A DNA stretch of 64,000 nucleotides, from the NCBI GenBank assembly GCA_034638255.1, contig JAWPGT010000006.1, forward strand, positions 62,001 to 126,000. The letters run 5' to 3'. The number at the start of each line of letters is the position of its first letter. Position 1 is the stretch's first letter. Made by a program: the position numbers and the translations under genes. This stretch comes from Coprinus comatus. Its lineage: Eukaryota; Basidiomycota; Agaricomycetes; Agaricales; Agaricaceae. Shown in pieces: positions 43,601 through 54,932 of the stretch. Under the pieces are notes generated by a model. The model made no database searches and was not told where the DNA came from. It worked only from the letters and a program-made list of their open reading frames with translations.

Positions 43601-46600
43601 GGTACCGGTTGAGAAGGAGGTTGAGATTAGGGAGGTCATTAAGGAAGTTGAAGTTGAAGTTATCAGAGAGGTTGAGGTTGTTAAGGAGGTTGAAGTGATT
43701 AAGGAGGTACCTGTGGAGGTTATCAAGGAGGTAGAGGTTATCAAAGAGGTGGAAGTGATCAAGGAGGTACAGGTAGAAGTCACCAAGGAAGTTGAGGTCA
43801 AAGTTCCTTTCGAAGTCCGAGTTCCTTATGAGGTTATCAAGGAAGTCGAGGTCATTAAAGAGGTCAAGATACCTGTACCCTTCGAAGTCATCAAGGAGGT
43901 TGAAGTGATTAAAGAGGTTGAGGTGATTAAGGAGGTTGAGGTGAAGGTACCATTCGAGGTCATCAAAGAAGTTGAAGTCATCAAAGAGGTCATTAAACAC
44001 GTCGAAGTACCTGTGGAAGTTATCAGGGAAGTCATCAAAGAGGTGCAAGTGGAAGTTATTAAAGAGGTTGAGGTACCAGTGGAAGTTATTAAGAGGGTCG
44101 AAGTTGAGGTTCCGGTTGAGGTTATTAGAGAGGTTGTGAAAGAGGTACCTGTGGAAGTGATTAGAGAGGTGATTAAAGAGGTTCCGGTTGAAGTACAAGT
44201 CATGAGAGATCAACCAGCTCAGGAAGTGAAAGTGGAGATTAGGGAGGTTAAGGTACCGGTCGAAGTTATCAAAGAGGTGGAGGTTGTTAGAGAGGTTAAG
44301 GTTCCTTATGAAGTAATTAAGGAGGTGGAGGTTGTTAAGGAGGTCAGGGTACCGTTTGAGGTTATTAGGGAGGTTCAAGTTGAGGTAGAGAAGATTAGAG
44401 AGGTACCTGTTGAAGTGATCAGGGAGGTGGAGAAGATAAAGGAGGTAGAAGTCATTAAAGAGGTCGAAGTTATTAAGGAGGTAGAAGTGGTCAAGGAGGT
44501 CGAAGTGATCAAAGAGATACCGGTGGAGGTGATCAGGGAAGTCGAGGTGATTAAAGAGGTGCCGGTTGAAGTGATTAAAGAGGTTGAAGTAATTAAAGAG
44601 GTAACGGTCGAAGTGATCAAGGAGGTTAGAGTGGAAATTCCTGTGCCATATGAAGTCAAGGTCCCAGTACATGTTCCAGTCGAGGTGGAAGCTAGGAAAC
44701 CAGACGTTTGTGAAGTTGAAGTCCAAACTTCAGCAGAGAAGAAATACACGGAAATCTCTATCCAGGTTACACCTACTGCGTCTACTTTTGCGCCAAATCC
44801 TCCACCGTCACCGGGATTGTATCGTGTCAATAGCGGTCATCAATTCCAATTCGTCTCCCCTCCACCCACTAGTCCTTCCGGGTCATTATTCAGACCTGAA
44901 CCTGTTGCTGCGGCACCTGTCTTGTTGGCACGTTCAAGTAGACTCTCGGCTTCTGACAGACGTCAATCGATGGAGAGTACTATGTCTTCCGTCTTAGGCG
45001 ACGTGTCATCACCCGGAAAACCACTCTTACTCAATGCATCGGATAAATCTAAACCACCAATGATGGTCTTGCCTCCACCACCTAGAGCTCCTCCACCACC
45101 AAGCAGTATGCCACCACCTTCGTTTATTCCTGAAAGGAGAGTTACGTTGGGATTGCCTCTTCATGATGGACCACCACCCAGACCTTCCTCACCTCCCCCT
45201 CCTGAACTTATTCAACGAGCGACCACTCCTACGTTTGGAAGTGTTCTCTCTGTTCCAGGGGTTATTCCCAACAAGTTTGGAACAAGTCACAGTGCGAGGT
45301 CAAATTCGACTGCTAATGCCAATTTGAGACAGTTACCTTCAACCAGCTCGTTTAGATCTGCCGGTCATCCTTCTGCTTATGGCAGTTATGGATATGGACA
45401 TTCGACAATGATTGAACGACGAGGAATCTCGACAACTTCTTTGGTGCTTTCTGAAAGAAGTGGTGTTGCTTCACCTAGATCTTCTATCTCATCATCTGCA
45501 GATCATAACCATCAACATGGTAGAAGCGGAGGTGACGCATTCGGTACTCCAAACAAATCTGCAGATGCTACGATGAAAGGGAATGGTCAATCTACGGATC
45601 CTGCCGTTATTCATGCTATTACTCAAACTATGATTGGAGAGTTCTTATACAAGTATACGAGGAAGACTATTGGGAAGGGCTATGGTGAAAGGAGACATAG
45701 AAGGTTCTTTTGGGTTCATCCGTATACTAAGACTCTCTATTGGAGTTCGGCAGATCCAGGAAGCTCGAATGTATCGGAGAGTAGTGCAAAGAGCAGTATG
45801 TCTTCTTTTTCTTCGTCTTATGTTTGATTTGAGTCTGATTTTTTCTTCTTTTTGTAGCATATATTGAGGGAGTGAGATCAGTTCTGGATCCCAATCCTAT
45901 GCCACCTGGTTTGTACCAGTACAGTGTAGTGATCTCGACGCCACAGAGAGAGATGAAGATTACCGCCCCGACTAAGGAAAGACACGATATTTGGCTCAAT
46001 GTAAGTATTTAATATTGCGTTTCCGCGTACCCTGTACTGATGAATGATTGTTGTAGGCTCTCAAATACCTATTATCTAGACCCACCCCTACTATGGTGAC
46101 CAGCCCTGCGAGTGTACCTATGCCACAAAGCCCAGACGATTATGTTATGGCAGAAGATCCTAATCAACCTCGACCTCGTCTCCTATCTACTCCTCAAAGC
46201 ACTCGTAGTTCAAGGAATAATACACCAGGCGAAACTTGGAATACTACACCTCGAGGCAAACGTAGTCGCTCTCAATTATCAATGCGAGGTTCAGCAGGAA
46301 AGAGATCTGGAACACCTGCTTTGGAATATCTCAGGTGGAACGCAAATACACCAGATATTCCTTATAGTCCTACAAAATCGTTTGTGGATGTTGGGAATAG
46401 AGGGGATTTGTTAGGTGATGTACATGATGAGGATGATTTGGACTTTGAATTACATGATGAGAGTCTTTCGGATGGTGGATTTGAAGGATTAGAAAATGTT
46501 AGAGCCTGTTGTGATGGAAGACATACGGTTGGACATTCTAAACATCATCATCATCATCACCATCATCATCAGCCACAACAAGATAGCTCACATCCGATTC

Positions 46601-46863
46601 TTCAACCAGGACAGGCACCTCTAAGCGCATTGAATAGGAGACAGAGTTCGGATGCAAATGGTCAACATTTAGAACCTCATCCAATGGAGATTGGTAGACC
46701 GGTATCACCTGCGTGGTCGTTGAGATCAAGAGCGGGGAGTACGAAGAGTGGTGAGGGTGGAGTTGGAGGTTTGTTCTCCTGGGGACGTGGAGAAGGTAGT
46801 AAGTTGAGATTTGGTTCGAGAAGGTCGACAAAGACGTCGACTGCGCCAGCTGGTGATCAATGA
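40661..46863 (+). CDS. num1: Num1/ApsA/Mcp5-type cortical anchor for dynein and nuclear migration
   Basis: Large cell-cortex protein, about 1,950 residues. Exon 1 starts MASAADVFSPHPAATTTTTT and gives a coiled coil. After the intron ending at 41047 comes MSPTMPFTDLPREEPERNKA, then EFAFEIGSGLLTEVRRLQSL, the conserved Num1/ApsA N-terminal coiled-coil signature. More coiled coil follows up to about 41810, then low-complexity acidic and Ser-rich parts. A repeat region at about 43597-44640 has dozens of units of the type VPVEVIKEVEVIKEV. A Pro-rich region (44780-45260) follows. The C-terminal PH domain begins TMIGEFLYKYTRKTIGKGYG and continues RRHRRFFWVHPYTKTLYWS, SVLDPNPMPPGLYQY and HDIWLNALKYLLSRP. 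Introns near the end are at 45796-45857 and about 46002-46056. A His-rich run (CAT repeat, 46545-46571) lies in the tail. The PH domain binds plasma-membrane phosphoinositide; the coiled coil contacts dynein (family knowledge). Confidence 0.92.
43597..44640 (+). repeat. Coding tandem repeat of num1 (EV/IK-rich units)
   Basis: About 1 kb of degenerate repeats encoding alternating KEVEVIKEV and VPVEVIKEV blocks, interrupted by KVPFEV and KVPYEV variants and one break at VMRDQPAQEV. Codons vary between units while the peptide is kept, so the repeat is under selection at protein level. The reverse strand is open over much of it, an artefact of the repeat. Confidence 0.9.
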
Positions 46864-47393
46864 GGAAGAAATTTCGTTGCCTCCCCCATTCGTTTCGTTT
46901 TGTCGCAAACTTATAATAGTATCGTGCTCCGAGATATCATCCATTTTTATAATACTTTCATTTTCTTTTCTTTTCTTTTCTTTGTCGTCTAAAAATATTA
47001 ACTCACACTCATTCCGTTGCACTTTCTTGTTTGCGTTTTGGACACTCTTTCTTTCTATCCCTTTTTTCTTCCTTAAACATCTCTCGAATTTTGTTCTTGT
47101 ATGCACACCTTTTTTTTTTCTTTGAAATTGTTTGTGACATTTGTGATTACTGCCACAAGAAGATACCACCCCACAATCGTTTTTTTAATATAATAGTATC
47201 CCACTCCGTCTACTATACCTCACAATCTTTTTTTTCTTTCCATATTGTTCTTTGTTTCTCGGATTTCGGATTGCGTATAGATATATGAATATATAAAGGT
47301 TTTTTCTCTATATTCTTATCGTGTGCGCATGTGTAGTTTGGTCACGTCCTGCACGAGTTAATTGTTAATCTGTCACGCCAGCCGCCAGCGTAA
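46864..47393. other. Intergenic region, T-rich
   Basis: About 530 bp of 3' flank of num1, very T-rich on the plus strand (TTTTC repeats at 46965-46984), then the F-box D promoter. No gene recognised. Confidence 0.45.
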
Positions 47394-49111
47394 ATGGCTC
47401 TGAGAGATCTGATCATGAATCCTACCCACACCACGATGGCAATGACCTCCTCGTCAGAAGAACAAAATACTTTTCCTTACGATGTCTGGGCTCATATTTT
47501 GGGTTATCTTTCGGCACCAGATATCATCAGATGTAGACATGTACGTTTATTATCGATAGAAATCTTCTAAAATGTTAACCGTTAGAATATAGGTCTGTCG
47601 TCAACTTTTTGAAGCATCGAAGGGGCGCTCTACCTGGATACAAGCATTCTGGGGAGCACAGCACCCGATACCTGACATTGACCCGCGTACTATTTCTTTG
47701 CCGAGACTAGAGAAGATGCTTGTAAATGCATCGAGGATGGTCGATATCTGGGCTAATCCGTCAGGATATGAATTAAAACCAGTTCCGACGGGAGAATCCA
47801 CCACTGTAAATTCCGTCGAATCCGAAAATCGACTGGATACTGGACAAAATGTTTATCAAAAGGGAATTTATGACTTGCCCTGTTGGCTAATGAGCCCATA
47901 TGTGATCACTCTCTCAGACGTGTTCCTCTCGTGCTTTTTGGAGAATGAAACGAAGCCAATTTTTACATGTACAGTACCTAGCTGCCGGAAGCCAAGCTCA
48001 ATTCAGGCGGGGGGTGTCGATTTTAACGATCAAGTATTTCATTTCGCATATATACTCACTGTTGGGAAGTCATGTTTGTGAGTAGCTGGAAACCTATTCA
48101 ATGTGTCATGGGCGCTAAATATTCATCAGGGAAATTGTTTCGATAAGATTCAACGAAGAATTCCAAAGTTTTACTACAACAAGACATAGATATAACCTCT
48201 ATGATATACCATCGCATGAAAACCTCTTCATTTATACCGTACAATATGGTTATGCCATTCTGATGAATGAACGCATATCTGACATTGGCCCGTGTGGTGA
48301 ATTTGTCATTATTCACATAACAACTGGGACGAGAATGAGATTCAGGGTTGATAAAGTCCAAGGAGTGAGTATTTCTTCCAACTAACACAAGTTAATCTAA
48401 ACATGATCGTCGAAGGCAATGGTATCACAGCAGTATTCTCCGCACCACATAATAATGTGTTACGAGTTAGGCGATCTCAGTCTGCGATATCTCTTCTACG
48501 AATGGCCAACTACTTCATCTTCAAATAATCCTGGCTTGGACATCTTATCAAAGCCGAAAAACTGCGCTATGGTTGGCAAGGTGGTGATTGAAAGTATCCA
48601 CTATTGCCAACTTCTTCCACGATCTTCCCATTCATATGTATTGCTCATTTCCGACCACAAATACTTCCACCAGCACGGCCAATTTCTGGTCCTTGATCTC
48701 GATCAGGACTCGGAAACTGTTACCATGTATCATAAATTCAATTCCAAATCCGAATGTTGGGGGTTATACAACATTAGAAATGGATTGTATGGTCTATCGC
48801 CTCATTCCAAATCCTTTCTCAGTATTGAAATGACGGAAAACACACTAACAGGTTGCTTTACTATGAAAAACATGGTTCTAGTACTTGTTGGCATTCAAAG
48901 GATATCGTTATCGCCTGTTCAGGAGAATTTAACCCTTGTAACGCGCGATTTCACCAGCCCATTCTTTATTGATCACCACAGGGCTTGTACCATTCAAACT
49001 TTGGATTTATTTAGTGGACGGATGCTGCTCAGGATATTTACTCGACTGGATACTGTTCGCGCACTTCCCAGGGCTCCTAGAGGGTTAGTTGTTGAATTCT
49101 CCAAATTGTAG
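47394..49111 (+). CDS. F-box protein, paralog D
   Basis: The start at 47394 gives MALRDLIMNPTHTTMAMTSS; exon 1 ends at 47540 in phase 0 after the F-box first half (FPYDVWAHILGYLSAPDIIR, then CRH). Exon 2 gives VCRQLFEASKGRSTWIQAFW, PRLEKMLVNASRMVDIWANP and LMSPYVITLSDVFLSCFLEN. The next exon gives VSIRFNEEFQSFTTTRHRYN and EFVIIHITTGTRMRFRVDKV. The last exon gives LRYLFYEWPTTSSSNNPG, FLVLDLDQDSETVTMYHK and TIQTLDLFSGRMLLRIFTRL, ending FSKL at 49111. All joins are in frame, so this copy looks intact and is the best template for the family. Plus strand, mirror orientation to paralog C on the other side of num1. Confidence 0.8.
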
Positions 49112-49767
49112 TGCTTTGGGTTGGTATATATCACCTTGTTGGGTGGGTTGTGTGATGGGACTTCGCTCTGTGGTTTCAACCAAGTTGATGATGAAATTTT
49201 CTTCTTGTGTACATGATTCATTTACCTAATAACCGTCGTTGAGCCCGTGGTCGAGCATATATATCATGATATGACCCGCCCGTGTGAGCTTTATTGAATC
49301 AGATTTGTTGATTGTCTTTGGCAGCTGACTAGCGCCGGGAGACTAGTTGGAAAAAGATTTTCACACAGTCGTAATTATACCGATTCAAATGTTAACGTTC
49401 ATCCACTCCATGCCGCCGAGGCCGAGGTTTACAGGGTTGAGTATTCAATATTCAGATGACATAGTGCCGCAGTCTGTTTGTAATACCTATCTATAGATAT
49501 GCCTTCGAGTAATGAATTGGTATTGAGGATCTGAGGTAATTGAAATGGAGTCCTTGGCATGGATCAAGTTACACAGCAGCAAAGCGGGAACCACCGCGTT
49601 TGGGCTCTACTCAGGCTCAAATGCACCTGGAATTGTTGAACTTAGTGACGTAACCACCCGAGGATATATAGGAAAGCGAGCTATGTACTATGCACAAACC
49701 AAAACTCTATCGCATCTCCATCTTCGTTTATGCAAGACAGCCCGACTCGGATGTATTTGACTTTGAT
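49112..49767. other. Intergenic region
   Basis: About 650 bp between F-box D and 7TM paralog 2. Open frame 49545-49760 just before the next start is probably leader. Nothing recognised. Confidence 0.4.
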
Positions 49768-50842
49768 ATGACAACCCCCACATTTCCAAGATGTAATATC
49801 CTAATAAATGCGGGCGAGATTAAAACGTGCAACTACCAGAGCGAACGTATACACCTCTTGGCAATGGGTACGACAGTTGGATGGGGAGTTTGTGGTGCGT
49901 TAGTTGTGTTAGCTTCAGTCTGCTTTCAACTGTTGGATGAGAGGAAAGCAGAAGGGAGAAGCTCCTTAAGAAGGATCTTGAGATGGTATCTAATCTTGCT
50001 GGTGGTGGTGAACATAATCTATGAGGTAGTGCATCTCGTCACTATCATTGAATTTATTCTGTTAGTCACTAGATCGGACACTGTTCCGAACCCCCTTGCT
50101 TCGAATGGAAGAAGCTTGAATTTGTTGATTTCTCTTATTGCGACGTTGTGTGATGGGCTTTTGGTCTGTGCCATGTTTGACATTTTTCTGCATCGTACTG
50201 ACCAGTAGATAGGTATGGCGATGTTATACCGTGCAGAGGACACTTGCTTTGAAGTATAGAATCATAGAGAATGTATTTTGGGTACTTCCGTTAATATTGA
50301 GCATCATCAGTATCGGTGAGCCTGTCCTTGTCTGACATTCATAACGCGAGCTTTGAGATACTTACAAATGTTCATTGATATAAGCTACATGTATTTTGGG
50401 AGCAGCTGGCTTAGGATCACGGCTATATACCATCGCACTATCATCCAACATCGCAGTGAACTTTTCAGCATCATCCTATCTAACAATTCGTCTTTTAATG
50501 CACAGACAAATCGTGAGGCAATATTATAGTGCCGCACCTTTAGGAGAGCATTTGCGAGTTGTAGGGATAATTATGGAGTCTGCGGCGTTGAGTATTCCTG
50601 TTACAATTGTGGCAACTATTGGAGTTGCAAAAGAGAAAGCTTTCGGATCTGCTACGGTCGCTATTCTTGCTCCGACACAGGTATACCTCTTTGCGATTGA
50701 TAGTGGATTGACTCGGTGCATTACTGATGAGGTGTACTTGCAGTCGCTCGCTTCAGTATTGATTATTTATCAAGTTGCAATTAGACGCGCAGTTGAACGG
50801 AACAGTCGGGATCTGCTAACAGAAACTCGGGAGAATCACTGA
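49768..50842 (+). CDS. 7TM family protein, paralog 2 (intact)
   Basis: The start at 49768 gives MTTPTFPRCNILINAGEIKT. Exons are 49768-50163, 50213-50315, 50404-50680 and 50744-50842; all join in frame. TM1 is MGTTVGWGVCGALVVLASVC, TM2 WYLILLVVVNIIYEVVHLVT, TM3 LNLLISLIATLCDGLL, then VWRCYTVQRTLALKYRIIEN and VFWVLPLILSIISI (TM4), LGSRLYTIALSSNIAVNFSA (TM5), the signature EHLRVVGIIMESAALSIPVT (TM6) and SLASVLIIYQVAIRRAVERN (TM7 and cytoplasmic end). This is the intact reference copy for this family here. It is a basidiomycete-specific multi-pass membrane protein; function unknown. Confidence 0.82.
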
Positions 50843-51179
50843 GTCCCTGATCTCAAGGGTTGGTGAACACCAAAAGAAAGGTGCGGGTTGCTGGACTTGA
50901 GCGACGGGGGCAGGGAAATATCTAGTTTTCTATAACCACATAATCAGAACCAGAGTTCCCCTCGTACTTCTTTGAATCTTAGTATCGCTGGGCGCTGAAA
51001 AGTTTAAAGGATCCGAGGTATGTTATGTTCCCATGGGGATATTGTCCACGAGTCGGAGCTGGAAATATACCACAAGTACGTACTACGTAACGTGGGGATA
51101 TACGATCTGTATTTCAAATGTTTCAAACACCCTCGCCTCCACGACAGTCTGGACGACGCAACCTGATGTGTTTGTGACG

Positions 51180-51830
51180 ATGATAACATCTACCCTTCCG
51201 AGATGTGATATTCGGGAAAATGCAGAGGAGGTTGCAATATGTCGTTTCCAAAGTAATATTGTACACTTCCATCATGGCAAATATAGTTTGGATATTTCCC
51301 TGATATTTCCACTATTATTAACCTTGCTCAGTTTGAGTAAGTTATCCCCCCTTGATATCTGTGATGTAACGTTCAATATTTATGACACATACACAAGGGT
51401 GCATTAGCAGGTCGTGGATTAAGACTATACGCCGTCGCACTATTTTTCAATGTGATGGTGAATATTTCGACATCATCCTAATCTTAATTCGCCTCTTGAT
51501 ACATCGACATATGGCAAGACGAAATCACAATACTGCGGCTTCAGTACATCGGCGGGTTGTAGGAATCATATTGGAGTCTGCGCTCTAAGGATTCCGATTA
51601 CAATCGTGGCGTTTGTTGGAGTTGCATCGGAGAGTCCTTACGGAGTGGCGGTTGCTGCCATACTTGGTCCGACACAGGTATGTCTCTCCTTGTATCTAGG
51701 GGACTTATTTAATATGATGATATTCGTTTTCAGGCACTATATCTATCAGGGCGTGACTAAGAGAGCGGCTGTATGGACACATAGTGGGGAACCAACACTA
51801 ACAATGAGAATGTCGGAATCCCTGGACTAA
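51180..51830 (+). pseudogene. 7TM family protein, paralog 3 (pseudogene)
   Basis: The start MITSTLPRCDIRENAEEVAI (51180) is the family N-terminus, but TM1 to TM3 are deleted: the sequence passes from HFHHGK straight to IVWIFP..., which is the family's FWVLPLIL piece. Further on, GRGLRLYAVALFFNVMVNIS, RLLIHRHMARRNHNTAASVH and RRVVGIILESAL are recognisable. They are broken by a frame change after STSS and by a stop at 51586-51588 inside the ESAAL signature. RIPITIVAFVGVASESPYGV follows in another frame. It lies only about 340 bp after paralog 2, a dead tandem duplicate. Confidence 0.85.
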
Positions 51831-52101
51831 TTTCAACTTTATTGTCAGGTGTGGACTCTGGAGTGACTCCTAATAGTTTATCTTTATATCCGAGCCTCGC
51901 ACCGGACTTTCCGGGCCGATACAACCATCGCATCATTCATCCTTTCCTTTCTTCTATTGACTCGTCGCTGCAACTTTTCAAATCAGCTTTGAGCGTTGGC
52001 CCCATCACTTCCCTTCGTTAACGTGTTGAATTATCACCTCTGAGCCCGTTTGCCTTGGTATCTATCTTCATTGGCAACCTTATCCCTAAAGACGATTTAC
52101 A
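51831..52101. promoter_or_regulatory. Upstream region of GNAT gene 1
   Basis: 270 bp with pyrimidine-rich stretches (tttcctttcttc at 51946-51957) typical of fungal core promoters just before the gene at 52102. No specific site claimed. Confidence 0.35.
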
Positions 52102-53032
52102 ATGTCTGATTTGATTTCTGGTAAAACGGATGTTACTGCTGCTGCGGGTACCAAGCAGGAAGTGGTTATTAGATCTGCTACTCCGGATGACATTGTAAGT
52201 GTCAACTTTGATCTTCAAGAACAATTACTGAATTATTAAAAAAAATTGATTGATTGAACCAGGAAGACATTCTGCAACTCGTTATCGATCTTGTATGTTT
52301 CCCCCAGGCAATCTTTTCAATTCCGAGGGAAATCAGCAATTAACTCTATATCTACATAGGCTGATTACGAAAAAGCTAGAGACGAAGCCAAAGCTACACC
52401 TGAACTTGTATGTTTTACCTCTTTCCAATCCTCGGAAATCCAGGTCATGTTGATTTTGTGACAATAGTTGAGAAAGAATCTCTTCGAAACACAATATGCA
52501 CACGCTCTTTTGGCTTTTCCTCGTACTACTAAGGAGAACAATACGTCAGAGAAAGTGAAAGCGATAGGACTTGCTTTATATTTCTTCAATTTCTCGACCT
52601 GGACTGGGAAGCCTGGCCTATACGTGAGTCACCATTCTCCACTACTATATAGGGAGGGAATCACAAATAAATATGATATTAGCTGGAAGATTTGTACGTC
52701 AAACCAGAGGCTAGAAATCTTGGTGTAGGAAAAGCATTTTTCCGAGAATTAGGCAAAATCGCAAAGGAAAAGGTTTATAATTCTTGCTTTCTTTGAACGA
52801 AATATGGTACTGATTTTTTACGCAATAGGGATGCCCGAGAGTGGATTGGTCCGTACTGAAGGTATGTGCAATTTTTTTTAATTCCTGAAAGTAAATTATA
52901 ATGACGGTGTTGTAGTGGAACCAACCATCTATTGATTTCTACGAGAAGAAGTTGGGTGCCAAACCGATGACGGAATGGATGGGCATGAGACTCGAGGGTG
53001 AAGGGATTGATAATTTGACAAAGCTTGACTAA
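52102..53032 (+). CDS. GNAT acetyltransferase, SAT-like (tandem copy 1)
   Basis: The spliced protein starts MSDLISGKTDVTAAAGTKQE, followed by VVIRSATPDDIEDILQLVID and LADYEKARDEAKATPELLRK. GNAT motif A is LYLEDLYVKPEARNLGVGKA with the acetyl-CoA loop R-N-L-G-V-G-K. Motif B is PRVDWSVLKWNQPSIDFYEK, then KLGAKPMTEWMGMRLEGEG, ending LTKLD at 53032. The arrangement is that of spermidine/spermine N1-acetyltransferase-like (diamine acetyltransferase family) enzymes, so the substrate is probably a polyamine or a small amine; substrate identity is inference. Seven or more short introns. The residues of the CoA loop and the Tyr of WNxPSIDFYEK are intact. Confidence 0.85.
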
Positions 53033-53310
53033 ATACTATCGCAACCACAATGTATGTGCATAGTAAGTACTTATGTATAGATATATATTGCACTGTACTC
53101 GGTAATATGATCTCACGTTCATGGTGTTGAATGACGGAGTATCTTTCACGGCGATGCTGAATGTTGAACGCAGGGGTGGTAAGAAATACTAGATCATCGA
53201 TCAATCGATCAGAGGCCCCATCACTGTCAATTTAGAATTGATCAAATATCCACCCCTTTCACTTTCCTCGTCCCCACAACTGGCGTATTTTAAGTTAGCT
53301 ACTGATAAAA

Positions 53311-54251
53311 ATGAACTCAGAAAAGAAAAAACAAGAGGTAACAATAAGACTTGCCACTCCAGATGATATTGTACGTGATAAAAACTGTTGACACATGGAC
53401 GATTCCTTCAATAATGATTTCAAGGACGATCTTCTGAAACTTATTCTTGAACTTGTACGTCAATCCATATATTTAATCCATTCATCATGGTGCGTTAACA
53501 CGCCAACTAATTATTCCAATCTAACAGGCGGAATATGAAAAAGAGCTGCATAAAGTGACTGCCACGGCAGATCTTGTGGGTTCTTTTCTCCTCGAAAGTT
53601 TTCATGAATAAATGCCTTGCTAATAAGGTTCTTTTTCCCTTCAGTTAAGAGAGAGTTTATTTGAACGGCGAGTGGCTAATGCTCTACTCGCATTTCCCAT
53701 CGGATCCGAACTTTCTGAGGCAACTTCAAAGCCAATCGGACATGCACTATACTTCTTTAATTTCTCAACAAGGACAGGAACTTCCGGCCTCTATGTGAGA
53801 AAGTCTCTTCTGATATAGAGAATGCAATTGGCTATTGCTTACTGTTAATAACAATCCCCATCTGTAGCTGGAGGATATTTATGTTAAACCAGAGTATCGG
53901 AATCTTGGGATAGGAAAGGCATTCTTTAGAGAATTAGGAAGGATCGCACAGGAGAATGTGGGTTTAGTTTTCAATTTATGATACTTGCTTGTTTGTTTAA
54001 CTCACATTTTTGTTTTCCATTGTCATTTAGGATTGTCCAAGAATGGATTGGGAGGTAGTAAAAGTTCGTTTTATCCTTCTCCTCGATACCTTTCTTGATT
54101 CATAAGATTGATGGCGTTTTTTGATCTAACTTAGTGGAACGAGCCTTCCATTCAATTTTACGCGAAAACGCTTGGAGCAAAGCCTACCAGTGAATGGGTT
54201 GGAATGAGATTGGAGAAAGATGGAATTGAAAAACTGAAAACACTTTATTAA
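53311..54251 (+). CDS. GNAT acetyltransferase, SAT-like (tandem copy 2)
   Basis: The start at 53311 gives MNSEKKKQEVTIRLATPDDI, then LILELAEYEKELHKVTATAD, FNFSTRTGTSGLYLEDIYVK, the CoA loop EYRNLGIGKAFFRELG, DCPRMDWEVVKWNEPSIQFY and KTLGAKPTSEWVGMRLEKDG, ending LKTLY at 54251. Intron positions match copy 1, including the one splitting (V)K from WN. It is therefore a tandem duplicate of copy 1, in the same orientation, about 280 bp downstream. Both copies keep the GNAT motifs, so both may be active, perhaps with different regulation or substrates. Confidence 0.85.
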
Positions 54252-54740
54252 GCATAGTACCGGTTCGTTCATTTGCACCGATCTGGCTGTGATTAAGAAG
54301 TCTGTTTCAAGGAGTAGAAAGATGCGAGAGGGCACACAATGGTAGTAGGTGTTGGTGGATATACGGGGCAGGGGGCTCAGCAGGGAAGTTACCGTGGCAA
54401 ATTCCTTGTTACATAATATGTATATGACCGTATACGTACAGTCAAGGCCATGACATTCAACGATATGCCAACAAAACATCATACACTGTGCCAGTGACTT
54501 GGTAATCCACACAGATTATCAAGTACTAGCGAGTATTTATCCAAGCTTTACTTTACTCGTGAGCGTGGGTCTCAGAGTAAAGTTTAGGTATGTCCTTGAT
54601 AATCCAGTTAGATTATTGAGTCACCCACGCAGTGCATACTCACATAGATATTTAATCAGACTCAACATGATAGTAACAGATACATGTATAGATACCATCA
54701 TCATCCATCCCTCGAATAAAATGTGTAATTCTTCTGGGAA
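54252..54740. other. Convergent intergenic region
   Basis: About 490 bp between GNAT copy 2 (+) and the small secreted protein (-). Nothing recognised. Confidence 0.4.
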
Positions 54741-54932
54741 TTAGATAGTAGTAGGAATGCAGGCACACCCCCAGCATCCTTGTGAGCCACTAGCTCTATA
54801 TCCCGTTGGACACCTCGGTTTATCTGAGAAGCAAACAGCGGCGCAAAACCGACCCATCGGGGGGAGAGGTGTAGCACTAGTGGCACCGAAAATGCCAATA
54901 ATGATGGCAGTAGAGAGCATGAGGAGTTTCAT
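54741..54932 (-). CDS. Small secreted cysteine-rich protein
   Basis: 63 residues. MKLLMLSTAIIIGIFGATSA is a clear signal peptide with a likely cut after ATSA. The mature part has six Cys (CAAVC, RC, GCWGCAC) in about 40 residues. Such short CxxxC...CWGC proteins are known as secreted, effector-like or structural peptides in mushrooms and ascomycetes without a proven function. No intron. A TATA-like element cannot be assigned with certainty. A longer frame overlapping on the same strand is a shadow. Confidence 0.72.
   Translation of the reverse strand: MKLLMLSTAIIIGIFGATSATPLPPMGRFCAAVCFSDKPRCPTGYRASGSQGCWGCACIPTTI

Noticed and set aside
43551..44726. 391-codon open frame on the minus strand, rich in Asn/Leu/Asp/Phe
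   Set aside because: It is the exact antisense of the num1 EV/IK repeat; the repeat removes stop codons on the other strand. No independent gene signal.
44375..44830. Ser/Thr/Ile-rich minus-strand frame (TSLITSTSLITST)
   Set aside because: Another antisense frame of the same repeat.
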